Source of the DNA: Orychophragmus violaceus
Lineage: Eukaryota > Streptophyta > Magnoliopsida > Brassicales > Brassicaceae
NCBI GenBank assembly: GCA_030180135.1
Contig: CM058233.1
Span: 102,651,994-102,715,993 of the forward strand
Direction of reading: 5' to 3'
Length of the DNA: 64,000 nucleotides
Positions within the stretch are counted from its first letter, which is position 1. Each line of letters starts with the position of its first letter. This document shows positions 13,901-24,072 of this stretch, in pieces. A program made the translations under genes and the position numbers. Under the pieces are notes generated by a model. It saw nothing but the letters and a program-made list of their open reading frames with translations, was not told the origin of the DNA and did not search any database.

Positions 13901-14991
13901 CCTGTATATAATCCACAGTTACTAAAAATTCATATAAACATTTAAAAAAAAAAAACAGATAGTTGGCATTGCCTACCCCTCACGGCTTCTCTTTTGTTTT
14001 GATCCTCCCAGTACATCCGCAACCTACAAACACAACAAGTATTACACACAAACTTAAGATAAGAGGAATATGGGATAATTGCAACAAAAAAACACTATAT
14101 AAGAAATAGTAGTTACCTTTCTTGTGGGTTCTGCTGCCTCCTTAAAGAGATGTCTGTAATCAAGAAGACGGGGATCAATCTTCCCAGGAGCTTTGTACTT
14201 CAAACCCAAAAGATATGTTTCTGCAGATTGTGAACGACTAGCCGGCGGCTTAAACACTTCAACCTTTTCAAATAGCTGCAACAAAAAAAACTACAAGTAA
14301 GAAGAAGAAACCCTAAAACAAATCCGCAATGAAAATTAGATTAACAAGTAAACAATACCTTCCCAAGACAGAAGAGTACAGAGTTGTAATCTCGAGACCT
14401 GAAAACCTAAGAGCAGAAGACACAGAGAACAACAGTTCAGAGCTTTATGTCAAAACGTATTAAAAAAAACAAATTCAAAGCTGAAAATCTGAGAGAAATC
14501 ATCTTTCAAAAGCAAACCTTGGTAATGAAATTCCCTCTAGGAGCCAAAAACTCTGTGGCCAGTTTCACGGAATCAATAACCAAAGCGTTCTGGGTCATAG
14601 CTTCCTGAGCCCAAGCACCACCGACATTTGGAGACCCATCGTGTAGAACCAGATCGAAAGCCTTGACACCATGCTTATCCAACACTTGCTTGATTTTCGA
14701 CCTGCACTCGGGCCGCGTGATATCCTGCTGGATAGCGACACAGCCACGGACGGGGATAATCGGAACAAGATCGATTCCGAGAACGAGGCTGCCGACGGGA
14801 ACTTTCTCGACGGCGACTTGCATCCAACCACCAGGGGCGGCACATAGATCGAGAACGGCATGAGATTTGTGGAGGAAAGAGTGCTTGGCGTCGAGCTGGA
14901 TAAGCTTGTAAGAGGCACGCGAACGGAATCCACGCTCCTTGGCGAGACGATAGTACTTATCCAAACGATGCTTTCCTTTGACCTTACCCAT
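10956..14991 (-). CDS. SPB1-type FtsJ rRNA 2'-O-methyltransferase
   Basis: Eleven exons (14991-14518, 14406-14359, 14275-14117, 14023-13977, 13901-13745, 13658-13597, 13242-13053, 12653-12564, 12399-12251, 12132-12015, 11936-10956) join in frame to about 824 residues. The N-terminal FtsJ domain (about residues 20-200) has the AdoMet loop DLCAAPGGWMQV, the acidic motif LVLHDGSPNVGG and the lysine motif RGNFITKVF. The middle has acidic low-complexity runs (SEDSEDSDLDSDEERQ, SDSDSSSDDDD). The C-terminus is the lysine-rich Spb1_C type region (FREIDARPAKKVAEAKARKK), ending KRPMGGK. Yeast Spb1 methylates a conserved G in the 25S rRNA A-loop and acts in 60S assembly in the nucleolus; I infer the same role here. 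The start is the MGKVKGKHRLDKYY methionine, not the in-frame ATG further upstream. Orthologue of AT4G25730 by position. Confidence 0.92.
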
Positions 14992-15048
14992 GGTGAGATT
15001 TTTGTCTAGGGAGAGAAATAGCAATTGCAGATTATATGCGCTAAGGTT

Positions 15049-15170
15049 TAGGGTTTACGGCGCGCCGTTGTTTAAGTAGTTAAAACTCTCTGCCTCCGAT
15101 AGAGTCTGGTCCTGAAATCTCTTTCTGATGGGCCTCTGAAGCGGTCTTTAATATCTCTTTCTGATGGGCT
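15049..15170 (-). promoter_or_regulatory. Telo box and site II motifs upstream of SPB1-like gene
   Basis: On the coding strand of the methyltransferase an AAACCCTA telo box lies at 15049-15056, about 60 bp before the start codon. Further upstream are TGGGCC (15129-15134) and TGGGCT (15165-15170) in site II (TCP-binding) form. This combination is typical of plant ribosomal protein and ribosome-biogenesis promoters. Confidence 0.6.
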
Positions 15171-15795
15171 TTCAACCAAACTTAACTTTCAATTAATTAA
15201 TACAAATCCTAGTAAACATTTTCCTTTTCAATATTTTATCCATCATGGACATCATAGCTCAGCTCTTCAGTTGCTAGATGGTTAGGAGCGGCTGGACGAA
15301 TGTTCACGTGTAAGAGTTAAAAATCTTAATTAGCAGGTTTTCCTTCTTAAATTCAAGGTTCATGTGTTTGTGCCTGGTTTTGTTTTGGCTTCGGATCCTT
15401 GTTTCGTTTGTCGAGTTTTAAATCAACAAAAATTATGGCCCAAAGATAAAACTTCTAAACATCGATTTAATTTCAGATAGATCTACACAGGGTTTTGGAG
15501 ACTCCAATGGCGATAATCGATCTCTTCTTCTCCAGCCACCGTGACGATCAGATCTGAGCTTCTCTGCACCCCAGGTAACACGAGAGGGAGACTACCACAC
15601 TCCTCTCGCTTTAGGAACCGAGACTACTCATAGAATCCGCCTTGTATCGATCTAAAGCTTGCGTACTCATCAAGAAATAGAAATATCTTCGACTTTTCCG
15701 ATTGATATTTGCCTAACTCGTGATCCCCTCCAGTAGGGCGTGGTTTTTTCGTTGTGCTAATCTCGCTTGGTGCGACGACCGGCCTGGTGTCTTTC

Positions 15796-18030
15796 ATGGC
15801 CTCAGGCTCAGGTTCCGGATCTCGATTTCGAGAAGAAGGATCTAAAAACGTACGCCGAAAACTTCAGGAGGAAGATGAAGATGATATAGTAAAGATTCCT
15901 GCTTTTGATTTCTCGGACCTAATCGAGAAATACAGTTTGACTCTGGTTGGACGAATGTTCCATAAGGATGGAAGAAGTGTTGATGCCCTTATTAAACACA
16001 TGCCGAAAAGACATATATAGGACGTGGAAGGAAGAGTACGAGGAACAAACCTTGGAGACAACAAATTCCAGTTTGACTTTGACTCGGAAGAGGATCTTAT
16101 GAAAGTACTTCAACGCAGACCATGCCATTTTAATAAATGGAGTTTTTCTCTTGAAAAATGGATCCCCTGTATTAGGGAAGACTATCCAAACACGATGTTG
16201 TTCTGGGTGACTGTTACTGGAGTTCCAATCCACTACAAGAAGGATGAAACTTACAGAGAAATAGGGCGAGCCTTAGGAAGAGTGGATTTAGTCGATGTAA
16301 CCGCAGGACGAGTGAGAGTAGAAGTTAATGGAGATGCACCTTTAAAGTTCGAACGTAGAGCAGAATTTGATAACGGCGATATCATTAAGGTGTCACTTCA
16401 TTACGAGGTCCTACATAGATACTGCTTTACTTGTAAACGAATCTCGCACGAAGAGGGTACCTGTCCGGAGATCTCAGAGAAGCAGAGAGAAGAAAATCGG
16501 TTAGCTAGACTGGAGAACAAGAGGAAAGAAGAACGAGCTACAAGAGAAGCTTTCTCACCTTACCAGGATCGAAAGCAGAGCCACTCCCGCTCCTTAATTA
16601 GCCAGGACCCTCAACAGACCACTTCTCGCTCCACTAGTCCGAGAAGAGATGTTGGAAAGCTTACGGATCTAAGGAATGCAATAAGAGGAAAACGCAACCT
16701 AAGAGGGAAAGAGGTTTGGAATAGGCTGGAAGGAAACTCCCCTAGAAGGCATCCCCGAGATCGGGAACATTATCACCCATACAAACGTGAGAACCGTAAC
16801 AACTACGCCACTAAGTCTCCGGGGGAATTCTCATCGTCATACTGGAGACCGAGGAACTCAGTTACTAAAGAAGATGGGGCCAGGAATGCAAAGAGTAGAG
16901 AATTGCTAGAAGAAACCGCAACCATTGACCCTTCTCGAAGACCTGAATATCCACGGTCAAAAACCGGGAACGTCACAAGTCCGGATTCACAAAGAACGAT
17001 ATCGGACAGACGTTATCCCCACCAATTGGGAGTCAGGGAACGTGGTTCACATTACATAAAAGACCACAGGAATAGATCAGAATGGAGACCTGTTAGGAAA
17101 TCCATGGAAGCTCTACCTGAAGCGGAAGAGAGACCACAGAACAGAGCTTTGACGACACAAGAACAAGAACTAGAACTTGATCTCCTGAACCAAAACACCG
17201 CGGAAACTGAGGAAGAGAGAATCAGAAGAATCAAAGGAAAAGCCAAAGTAACGGAGAATTCAAAGCAGAGAAAGGAACGACTGATGATCGATGCAATCCT
17301 CAAGAGCTCAGACAAACTCACAAATCTCGTCATAGCGGATGATAACAATCGAAATTTAAACTCAGTGAAGAAACCTGCAGATACACTGGTACTTACAGCA
17401 CCACAAAATCAAAATCTCTTGTCACCGGAAGGGATGATAGCTGAACAAACGGAGGATCATGGAGCTGTAAACTCTACAGAAAATAAGAGAGCTGAGAATG
17501 ATGAGAAAACATAGGAGGTAGATGAAGAAATGACTGAAGCGGAAATTGAACAACTAATGGGACAATATGCGGATAATGAAGGGAACGCAGATGACATGGA
17601 TCAAGATGACTTATTAGGAGAAGAGCTCCTGTTATTCCCAGAACCGGAGGCACAGAAAATTGACGTGATTGCCCAACTCACTCCTGAGAAGGAAAAGGAA
17701 AATATGAAAGAAAAGTCCCTCGAGCAAAATTCAAAAGCCACTGGAGACAAGCAGATACGAAGTGAGAAGACAAATCACAAGCCAGAAGGAAAAAAGAAAG
17801 TCCAAGCGAGCCCAGATAGGAGAAGGACACCAGCCTCCAGGAAACTGGTTTTAAGAAGTAAAAGCTCGCCACTAAAGAGAATCTCACAACAACGCAAAGG
17901 TGTGGGATCTCGATCAATTTCAAAAGCTACTGTCCCTCGCTCTGAGGTGTTTCCATCTGCTAAAAGCAGAAAATCTTCTTCTATTTTAGGTTCGGTGGGG
18001 TCCCAGAAACCACCCAATAAGAAGATATGA
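15796..18030 (+). pseudogene. LINE ORF1 (DUF4283 / zinc-knuckle protein), two in-frame stops
   Basis: One reading frame runs from MASGSGSGSRF at 15796 to the TGA at 18028-18030 with two TAG codons, at 16018-16020 (HI*DVEGR) and 17512-17514 (DEKT*EVDEE). Both look like single substitutions, because the protein continues in the same frame. Residues about 40-190 have the plant LINE ORF1 pattern (FDFDSEEDLMKVLQRRP, FSLEKWIP, VTVTGVPIHY), followed by one CX2CX4HX4C knuckle (CFTCKRISHEEGTC). The rest is basic and highly charged, as expected of an RNA-binding chaperone of the retrotransposition particle. The stop overlaps the ORF2 start as ATGA, a reinitiation-type arrangement. Confidence 0.88.
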
Positions 18031-18885
18031 GTGCAATAACATGGAACTGTCAGGGGGCGGGCGCCTACCTGACCAAGCAGCATCTCTGGGAACTTCATCG
18101 CTGCTTTCATTCTAGCTTTCTTTTTCTTTCTGAAACAAAAAAAACTCTTTTTCCTTTTTGCAATATTTTCAAATTGATTTTGGTTATAATAAATTGTTCA
18201 CCGTGGAGCCATCTGGTCGAAGCGGTGGACTTGATTTGTTCTATATGGATGATTATGATGTTACTATTCTTTTCTCCAATGATCGTATGATAGATATTGA
18301 AGCAAACATAGAAGGACACAAGGTTTACATTACCTTTGTGTATGGAGATCCGGTTGTTCATTGCCGTGAAAATGTATGGGAACGTCTCTCTAGGATTGGG
18401 ACGACTCGGAAGGGTCCTTGGATGATGCTAGGTGATTTTAACGAAATCACCAACAACAATGAGAAAAAGGGGGGCAGGAAACGACCATAAGCATCATTCT
18501 TACCTTTCAAAACTATGCTGTTGAACTGTGGTATGATTGAATTTCCTTTCAAAGGAAACTCCTTCTCTTGGGCCGGTAGAAGAAGAAGAAATGGACGAAT
18601 CCAATGCCGATTGGACCGAGCAGTTGGTAACGAAGACTGGCACAACCTTTTTTCCCACACAATTGTGGAGTATTTATTAAGATGGAGCTCTGATCACAGA
18701 CCAATCTTAGTACATTTCAAATCTTCAGAAACCAGACTAAGGAAAGGCTTTAAATTCGATCGAAGATGGCTGTCCAAAGAGGGATTCTCGGAGACTATTA
18801 AAATGGGATGGAATGATGGAGATATGCTGGACCAAGCGAGTTTGGTTGACAAGATTAAAAAATGCAGAAGAGACATCTCACATTG
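18027..18885 (+). pseudogene. LINE ORF2, endonuclease part
   Basis: ORF2 starts at the ATG of an ATGA overlap with ORF1 and opens MSAITWNCQGAG, the first motif of an apurinic-type endonuclease (the NCQG asparagine). A frameshift between about 18120 and 18158 moves the frame, after which GRSGGLDLFY, FVYGDPV, WMMLGDFNEI, FSWAGRRR, RLDRAVGNEDW and SSDHRPIL follow the usual endonuclease order. One TAA interrupts it at 18488-18490. The frame is cut at 18885 by the LTR element; its continuation starts at 30614. Confidence 0.88.
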
Positions 18886-19441
18886 TGATGCGGTCATCAG
18901 AACCAGACTAGACCAGGCGCTCGCTAACTCAAGCACTACATCAGTCACTACGTCAGTCAGCACGCTGACTAACTCAACCACTGCGTCAGTCAGCGCAACC
19001 AGACCCGATGGAGACATACAGTCAGAAAATGAAGCACTCCGACCCATCCAGGAGGAACCAATAAACAAATCCAATTGCTCTGGATTCCCAACTCATCAGA
19101 GGACAAAGGAGAATTGGATTCGAACCAAAAGGAGTAATGGTTTGAAAGATATTCAACTTCCAAATCAGGAGATGCTACACTTGCCTTATTTGGAAGATCA
19201 TGAGTTCAAATATTGCCAAACTCGAACTTGGCGCCCAGGAGACTTATTACTACTTCTAGAAGCACTTTACAACACCTTCAGAAGCACCAGCCCACACAGG
19301 ATCAGGCAGATCCTATTGGAACATAAACCAACTCAACCGGAGATATTTATGGAAGCTATGAAGACCAATTGGTTTACCACCTCTCAAACCAATATTTGGC
19401 GACCAGGAGACATTTACCACGAGGCCAAGAAGATAGAAGAC

Positions 19442-21003
19442 TGATATACTTGTATTTCATGGCATATTAGGATGTTTATTAGATTTTGTTTTGGTTCTTT
19501 TAAGCTTCATTTAGCTTCTTTTCCCTTTGTTTATTGGTTTGTTTAGAGTTTAGTATCATTCTAGGTTAGGTTGTTGCATTTGGAGTGTTTCCTTGGTGTT
19601 TTGCAGGTGATTTGAAGTGCATGGAGCTAAGAGGAGCATTGGAAGAGAAGTCTAGAGCTCAAGGAACCAAGGAGAAGCATGCCTGCTCAATATCGGCTTC
19701 CATATCGGCCTGCTTGGCCGATACAGAAATGCAAAATTTAATCCGAGAGTCTGTATCGGCTTCAATATCGGGCAACCAGGCCGATACGAGATCTCGACTG
19801 AAGCATATCGGTATGCATTCCGGGCAGTCAAGCCGATACAGAATCCCAGAAGAACCAATATCGGCCTGCATTCCGGGCAACCAGGCCGATACAGTTTCCT
19901 GTGAAGACCATTTCCAGACAACTTTATTTACGAAAATGCCACTGCGTGGCTCCCAACTATAAATACTCATTTTGTGGGATTAAAAACCCGAAGCTACCTA
20001 AGCCTTAGTTTTGTTTTAGGATTTGAATCTTGTAATCTTTGATTTGGAGTTTAATTTAAGTACTTCTTTATATCTTCTTAATTTCTTCTCTTAATCTCTC
20101 TTTAATCTTGTTATCTCATACTATCTTTATGGGTTTTGTGGGAACAATGAAGATTAGAGAGTAGAGTTTTTGGGTTTTATGGATGAGGTTGATTTAGGAG
20201 GTTTAAGTCATGATTAGTGATGCTTAGGACTTATTTATGAATGATCCTTCTCTAATTAGTTGTGCTCTATGCTAGGTTGCAAGGAATTGTTGAATCTAGA
20301 TGCTAGGCTTTTTCATGCCCGAAAGGTGTTCGATGAAATGCTTGAATGAACTTTTTAGAGGATTTCCATATCTTAGCCTAAGAGATTAGTTGTCTAAGGT
20401 GATTATTGGTAATGAGAACTTGAAATTAATGCTTGCTTGATTCTTAATCACAAATGATAATTTGATCTTGATTAGGGATTAGTCAAAGGGATTAGTGCCA
20501 AGAGATTGGATTAGTCTAATGATTAATGTTCTTAGCCTAAGGATTAGCCTTGCTAAAAGGTGTTTGATGGATATTATTGCATGCTTGACTTGTAATTTGC
20601 AAATGAGAATTGAATGATTGCTTGATTAGCATAGGAGTTATGAACATGAGAATGTGATTAGCTTAATTGTGATCATTAGCCTTGTTTAGCAATGTTTGAT
20701 TGATTGAAACATCATTGATTGTCTCTAAACCATCTAGTCTCCATAGCCTCATCCTAGGACCCTCTTTTATCTTATTTGCTTCTTGTTTAGTGTTTTGCTT
20801 TGTTTCTTTCTTGCTTTATTTCCTTTTTAGATTGTTTAGGTTGTTAGATAAACCCCTTTTATTTGATTTGCTTAGCTTGAGTAGTTTCTTGCATTCTTGA
20901 TTGGTTGTTCTTCTTGCCTCCCTGGATTGATACCTTAAGTACTATAATGACATGAGTAGACTTGAGGAATTGAGCTAGATCATTACACAAAAGTCTATCA
21001 TCA
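19442..21003 (+). repeat. 5' LTR of inner element
   Basis: 1562 bp, TG...CA ends. It holds the inverted-repeat cluster at 19703-19891 and a TATA box (TATAAATA) at 19958-19965. An open frame of about 125 codons spans the cluster (19585-19962), but both strands are open there and I do not believe it codes. Confidence 0.94.
19703..19891. repeat. Four short inverted repeats (TATCGG...CCGATA) in LTR U3
   Basis: Stem pairs: TATCGGCC 19703-19710 with GGCCGATA 19716-19723 (5-nt loop); GTATCGGC 19753-19760 with GCCGATAC 19780-19787; TATCGG 19806-19811 with CCGATA near 19833-19838; TATCGGCCTG 19859-19868 with CAGGCCGATA 19882-19891. All lie just upstream of the LTR TATA box. The same cluster recurs in the 3' LTR at about 24334-24522. 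Confidence 0.88.
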
Positions 21004-21006
21004 ATT

Positions 21007-21023
21007 TGGCGCCGTTGCCGGGG
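21007..21023 (+). promoter_or_regulatory. Primer-binding site, tRNA-Asp
   Basis: TGGCGCCGTTGCCGGGG starts 3 bp after the 5' LTR and is complementary to the 3' end of plant tRNA-Asp. Confidence 0.88.
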
Positions 21024-21156
21024 AGGTGTAGCAATAGCCATTAGGATTTAGATTCTACTTTAGACTAAGCTTTTATTTTGTTTTTGTTTGTGTGGTTACT
21101 AACTCTCTTTCAAGTGTTTGTTCTTTTTGCAAGGTGCAAATCACAAGGAAGAGAGC

Positions 21157-22518
21157 ATGGCTTCGGAGATAGCTTCTATGTTGAGGGCTATGTTGGAAGC
21201 TCAAGAAAGAGAGATGGCTTGGAACCCTACAAGTCATCATGGATTTGAAAACACATCCACTTATCAAGGTGATCTTCCAAATGAGTACTCTTCTCATGAG
21301 TACCAATATGGATATGGTGATGGATACCAATCTTGGAACATGGAGCATGAGCATGAAGCTACTCACTCTTCTCAAATCTCTCATGATGAAGAACTTCTCA
21401 ACATGGCAAGGTTGGCATTGGAAGGACAAGAGAGGTACAATGAGAGTTTAAGGATGATTAACAATAATTTTGCTCATTTGCCTCAAGATGCAAGCATTGT
21501 TGAGCCAACACATGAGGAGAATGCTCAAGTCCAAGATGAATTCTTGAAAGAAGCTTACTCTTTCCAATCATGTGATCAAGAGCTTCTCAACTTAGTAAAG
21601 ATGGCATTAGAAGGACAAGAGAGGTATAATGAGAGCTTAAGTATGATCAACACTGATTTTGTCCATTTGCCTCAAGATGCAAGTATTGTTGAGCCAACAC
21701 ATGAGGAGAATGCTCAAGTCCATGATGAGTTCTTGAAAGAAGCTGAAGAGACTATCAAAGAATTCGAAATTCTTCTTGGTTGCACTGTTGGTGAAGACCT
21801 TGTGATTATGTATGAAGAAGAGGATGATGAAGAGACATTCATGGGTCATTCAACCAATAGCAACAATGAAGGAGTAAGAGATGTTGTGAGAGATGAGGAA
21901 GAGCCTTATGAAGATGGATTGGTTGTTGAGTGCAAGGAGATAAAGGAAGATAGCACACAAGATGAGCTCTCAATCATGGAAGAGGAACCAAAGCAACCAA
22001 ATCCCAAGCAAGAGCTAATTGGAGGAAATCTTATGGAGAAACAAGATGGTCTCAATGAAGAATCCTTCAAGGAGGATGAAGAAGATGGATCTCCAATGGC
22101 TCAACCCTTTCACAACTACCTTGATATAGTCTCCACCATATCACCAAGCTTTCATGATCCAAGGAAGATCCCTTTTGAGGAGATAAGGATGAAAGAGTTT
22201 AGGGGGTGGTTCTACGATGAGTATGATCCCGGTGATACAAACTCATGCCACATCCTTAACCAAAAAAAGAGTGAAGGGATAGTCAAGCTTAGTGACTTAA
22301 AACAAGCTCACTTGGGAGGAATTCCCATGTCTATCCTTTTGGGGAGCTTTGAGGTCAATGCAAGGAAGAAGGGAAAGAGTTTTGGGTGCAAAGGGACTTC
22401 AATGCTAAATCAAAGGATTATGAAGCCTATGCAATGGTCTAAGTTTGGGGGAGTCTTGTGCCACATTCGAAGATGCCTCCACCTCCCATTCCTCCTCTCC
22501 ATTCCACTCCCCAAGTAA
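21157..22518 (+). CDS. Gag-like acidic protein of inner LTR element
   Basis: Starts at MASEIASMLRAMLEAQERE and runs 454 codons, directly after the primer site and leader, where Gag lies in LTR elements. The protein is acidic, with a 64-residue tandem duplication (ALEGQERYNESL, LPQDASIVEPTHEENAQV seen twice) at about residues 75-200. Glu-rich segments follow. The end (about residues 380-454) has NAKWVG-free, basic and less regular sequence, and its last codons pass over the first GTTTGGGGGAG tract, so the natural C-terminus is unsure. I see no zinc knuckle and no enzyme motif. It may be a degenerate Athila ORF1; function unknown. Confidence 0.6.
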   Translation: MASEIASMLRAMLEAQEREMAWNPTSHHGFENTSTYQGDLPNEYSSHEYQYGYGDGYQSWNMEHEHEATHSSQISHDEELLNMARLALEGQERYNESLRMINNNFAHLPQDASIVEPTHEENAQVQDEFLKEAYSFQSCDQELLNLVKMALEGQERYNESLSMINTDFVHLPQDASIVEPTHEENAQVHDEFLKEAEETIKEFEILLGCTVGEDLVIMYEEEDDEETFMGHSTNSNNEGVRDVVRDEEEPYEDGLVVECKEIKEDSTQDELSIMEEEPKQPNPKQELIGGNLMEKQDGLNEESFKEDEEDGSPMAQPFHNYLDIVSTISPSFHDPRKIPFEEIRMKEFRGWFYDEYDPGDTNSCHILNQKKSEGIVKLSDLKQAHLGGIPMSILLGSFEVNARKKGKSFGCKGTSMLNQRIMKPMQWSKFGGVLCHIRRCLHLPFLLSIPLPK

Positions 22519-24072
22519 CACTCCAACTTTTGTCTTTTTGATGTTGCATTTTTTTATTTAGTCTTTGGTCTCTTTCTCTTGCTTCTATCACACAAGGGAC
22601 TGTGTGATTTAAGTTTGGGGGAGGAGACTAGTTGCTAATAATGTGTTTTGTGATCTTATTTTATCTTTTGCATCCCTTGAGTCTCATGCATTCATCTTAG
22701 GCATAGAAAAAAACCAAAAAATTGAAAATTTTCAAAAAAAATTCACAAAAAGAAAGCATATAGTTGAGTCTAGAAGTCATTTAGGATTGTTTTCATTAAA
22801 GTTTGAGAGTTAAAGCTTATGTTCTTTATAGAAAATTGTTTGAGCATGTGGTTATTGGATGCATCTTGTGAACTTGAAATTAAGGAAGAACCCTTCTTGG
22901 ATCTCATGCATTATTGTTCACTTCTTGGTTGAAACATGTTGTGATTTGAATCATTCCCTATCTATTTGAACTCTTAATATTGACTTGAATTATCATGTTG
23001 TGCAATGAAAGGTGAACTCATGGATACTTGATACATACTTGGACTATCTTCTCCCTTTCTACCACTCTCTTGTTAGTCCAAGTAGATTTCCCCACCTTGA
23101 ACCAAGCTTTCCTTCAAGCCTAAACACTTTAGTGAGAGATGAGAGGCCTTTTTCTTGAATCAACTAGGCAAAAAGTGTTGAGTTTGGAACGACAAGGATA
23201 TGTCTTCATTGTAGAACTAGCCTTGCATCATTGGGCTATGCATAGGATAGGAAAGAAGTTTGGGGGAGTTGGGAAGAAAAGGAAAAAGGGAATGAGAAAA
23301 AGATTGAGAAAAGAAAGAGGGGATTGGAAAAGAAAAAGAAAAGTTGATAGCTCTAAGTGTTTGTGAAAGATAAGTCTCAAGTTTTAATGAGAGAAAAGAA
23401 GCCAAAGTTGGCTCAAGCATAAAAAGAAAAAGAAAGAAAAGAGACTAGTGAAAAGATAAGAAAGAGCTAAGCAAAGAAAAGAAATCCCCTAAGTGTTTAA
23501 AGAAGAAAGAAGTGATCAAAGTTGGGATAATAAGGCAAAAATGCCTTAAGAAAAGGGTAGCTTAGGAAGGGAATCTTGGGTTTAGAAGAAGAGTTAAGAT
23601 CATCATAGGAATTTGGGTAGAATGAGAATCTATCCTTGTATGCATAAGTTGTTTCTTACTCTTAGCATTTTGCTATAGTTCATTCCTTTCTTGAGAGATC
23701 CTTTGTTTTTGAAACCCACACTTCATTTGAGATCACTTTTATCTCAAGACCTTAAACCCTTAGCCAAATGTGTTCATTTGATTTGCACAATCATGATCCA
23801 CCATTGCTTAATGAATGTTAAAGGGAATGAGGATAGGAATACATGCGTAGGTTGGGACTTGAACTTGATGCTTGTGTTGATGGGAATGGCTAACTCTTTT
23901 TAAGTAGAGTAAACTTGATTGTAGCTCTTAATTGCTTGTATTGACTTTGTTTCCACTTATGCTTAAAAATTGATTTTGAAAGCTTTGAACTCTCTCTTTC
24001 AAACCTTTCTCCCAAATGGATTGATTGTCTTATGCTTGCTTGTGGACAAGCAAGGTTTAAGTTTGGGGGAAT
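22439..24072 (+). repeat. Repeated AAGTTTGGGGGA polypurine-like motifs
   Basis: The motif occurs at about 22440, 22612, 23258 and 24058; the last abuts the 3' LTR and is the likely plus-strand primer. Between them is noncoding DNA with a long A/G-rich stretch (about 23270-23560). No gene is supported in 22519-24072. Confidence 0.7.

Noticed and set aside
18515..19444. A 309-codon frame that looks like one protein
   Set aside because: It is a chance fusion of LINE ORF2 (to 18885) with the LTR-encoded Gag tail of the outer element; the junction is the CATTG insertion site.
19585..19962. Open frame of about 125 codons in the inner LTRs
   Set aside because: Both strands are open over the inverted-repeat cluster, it lies upstream of the LTR TATA box, and it has no protein features.
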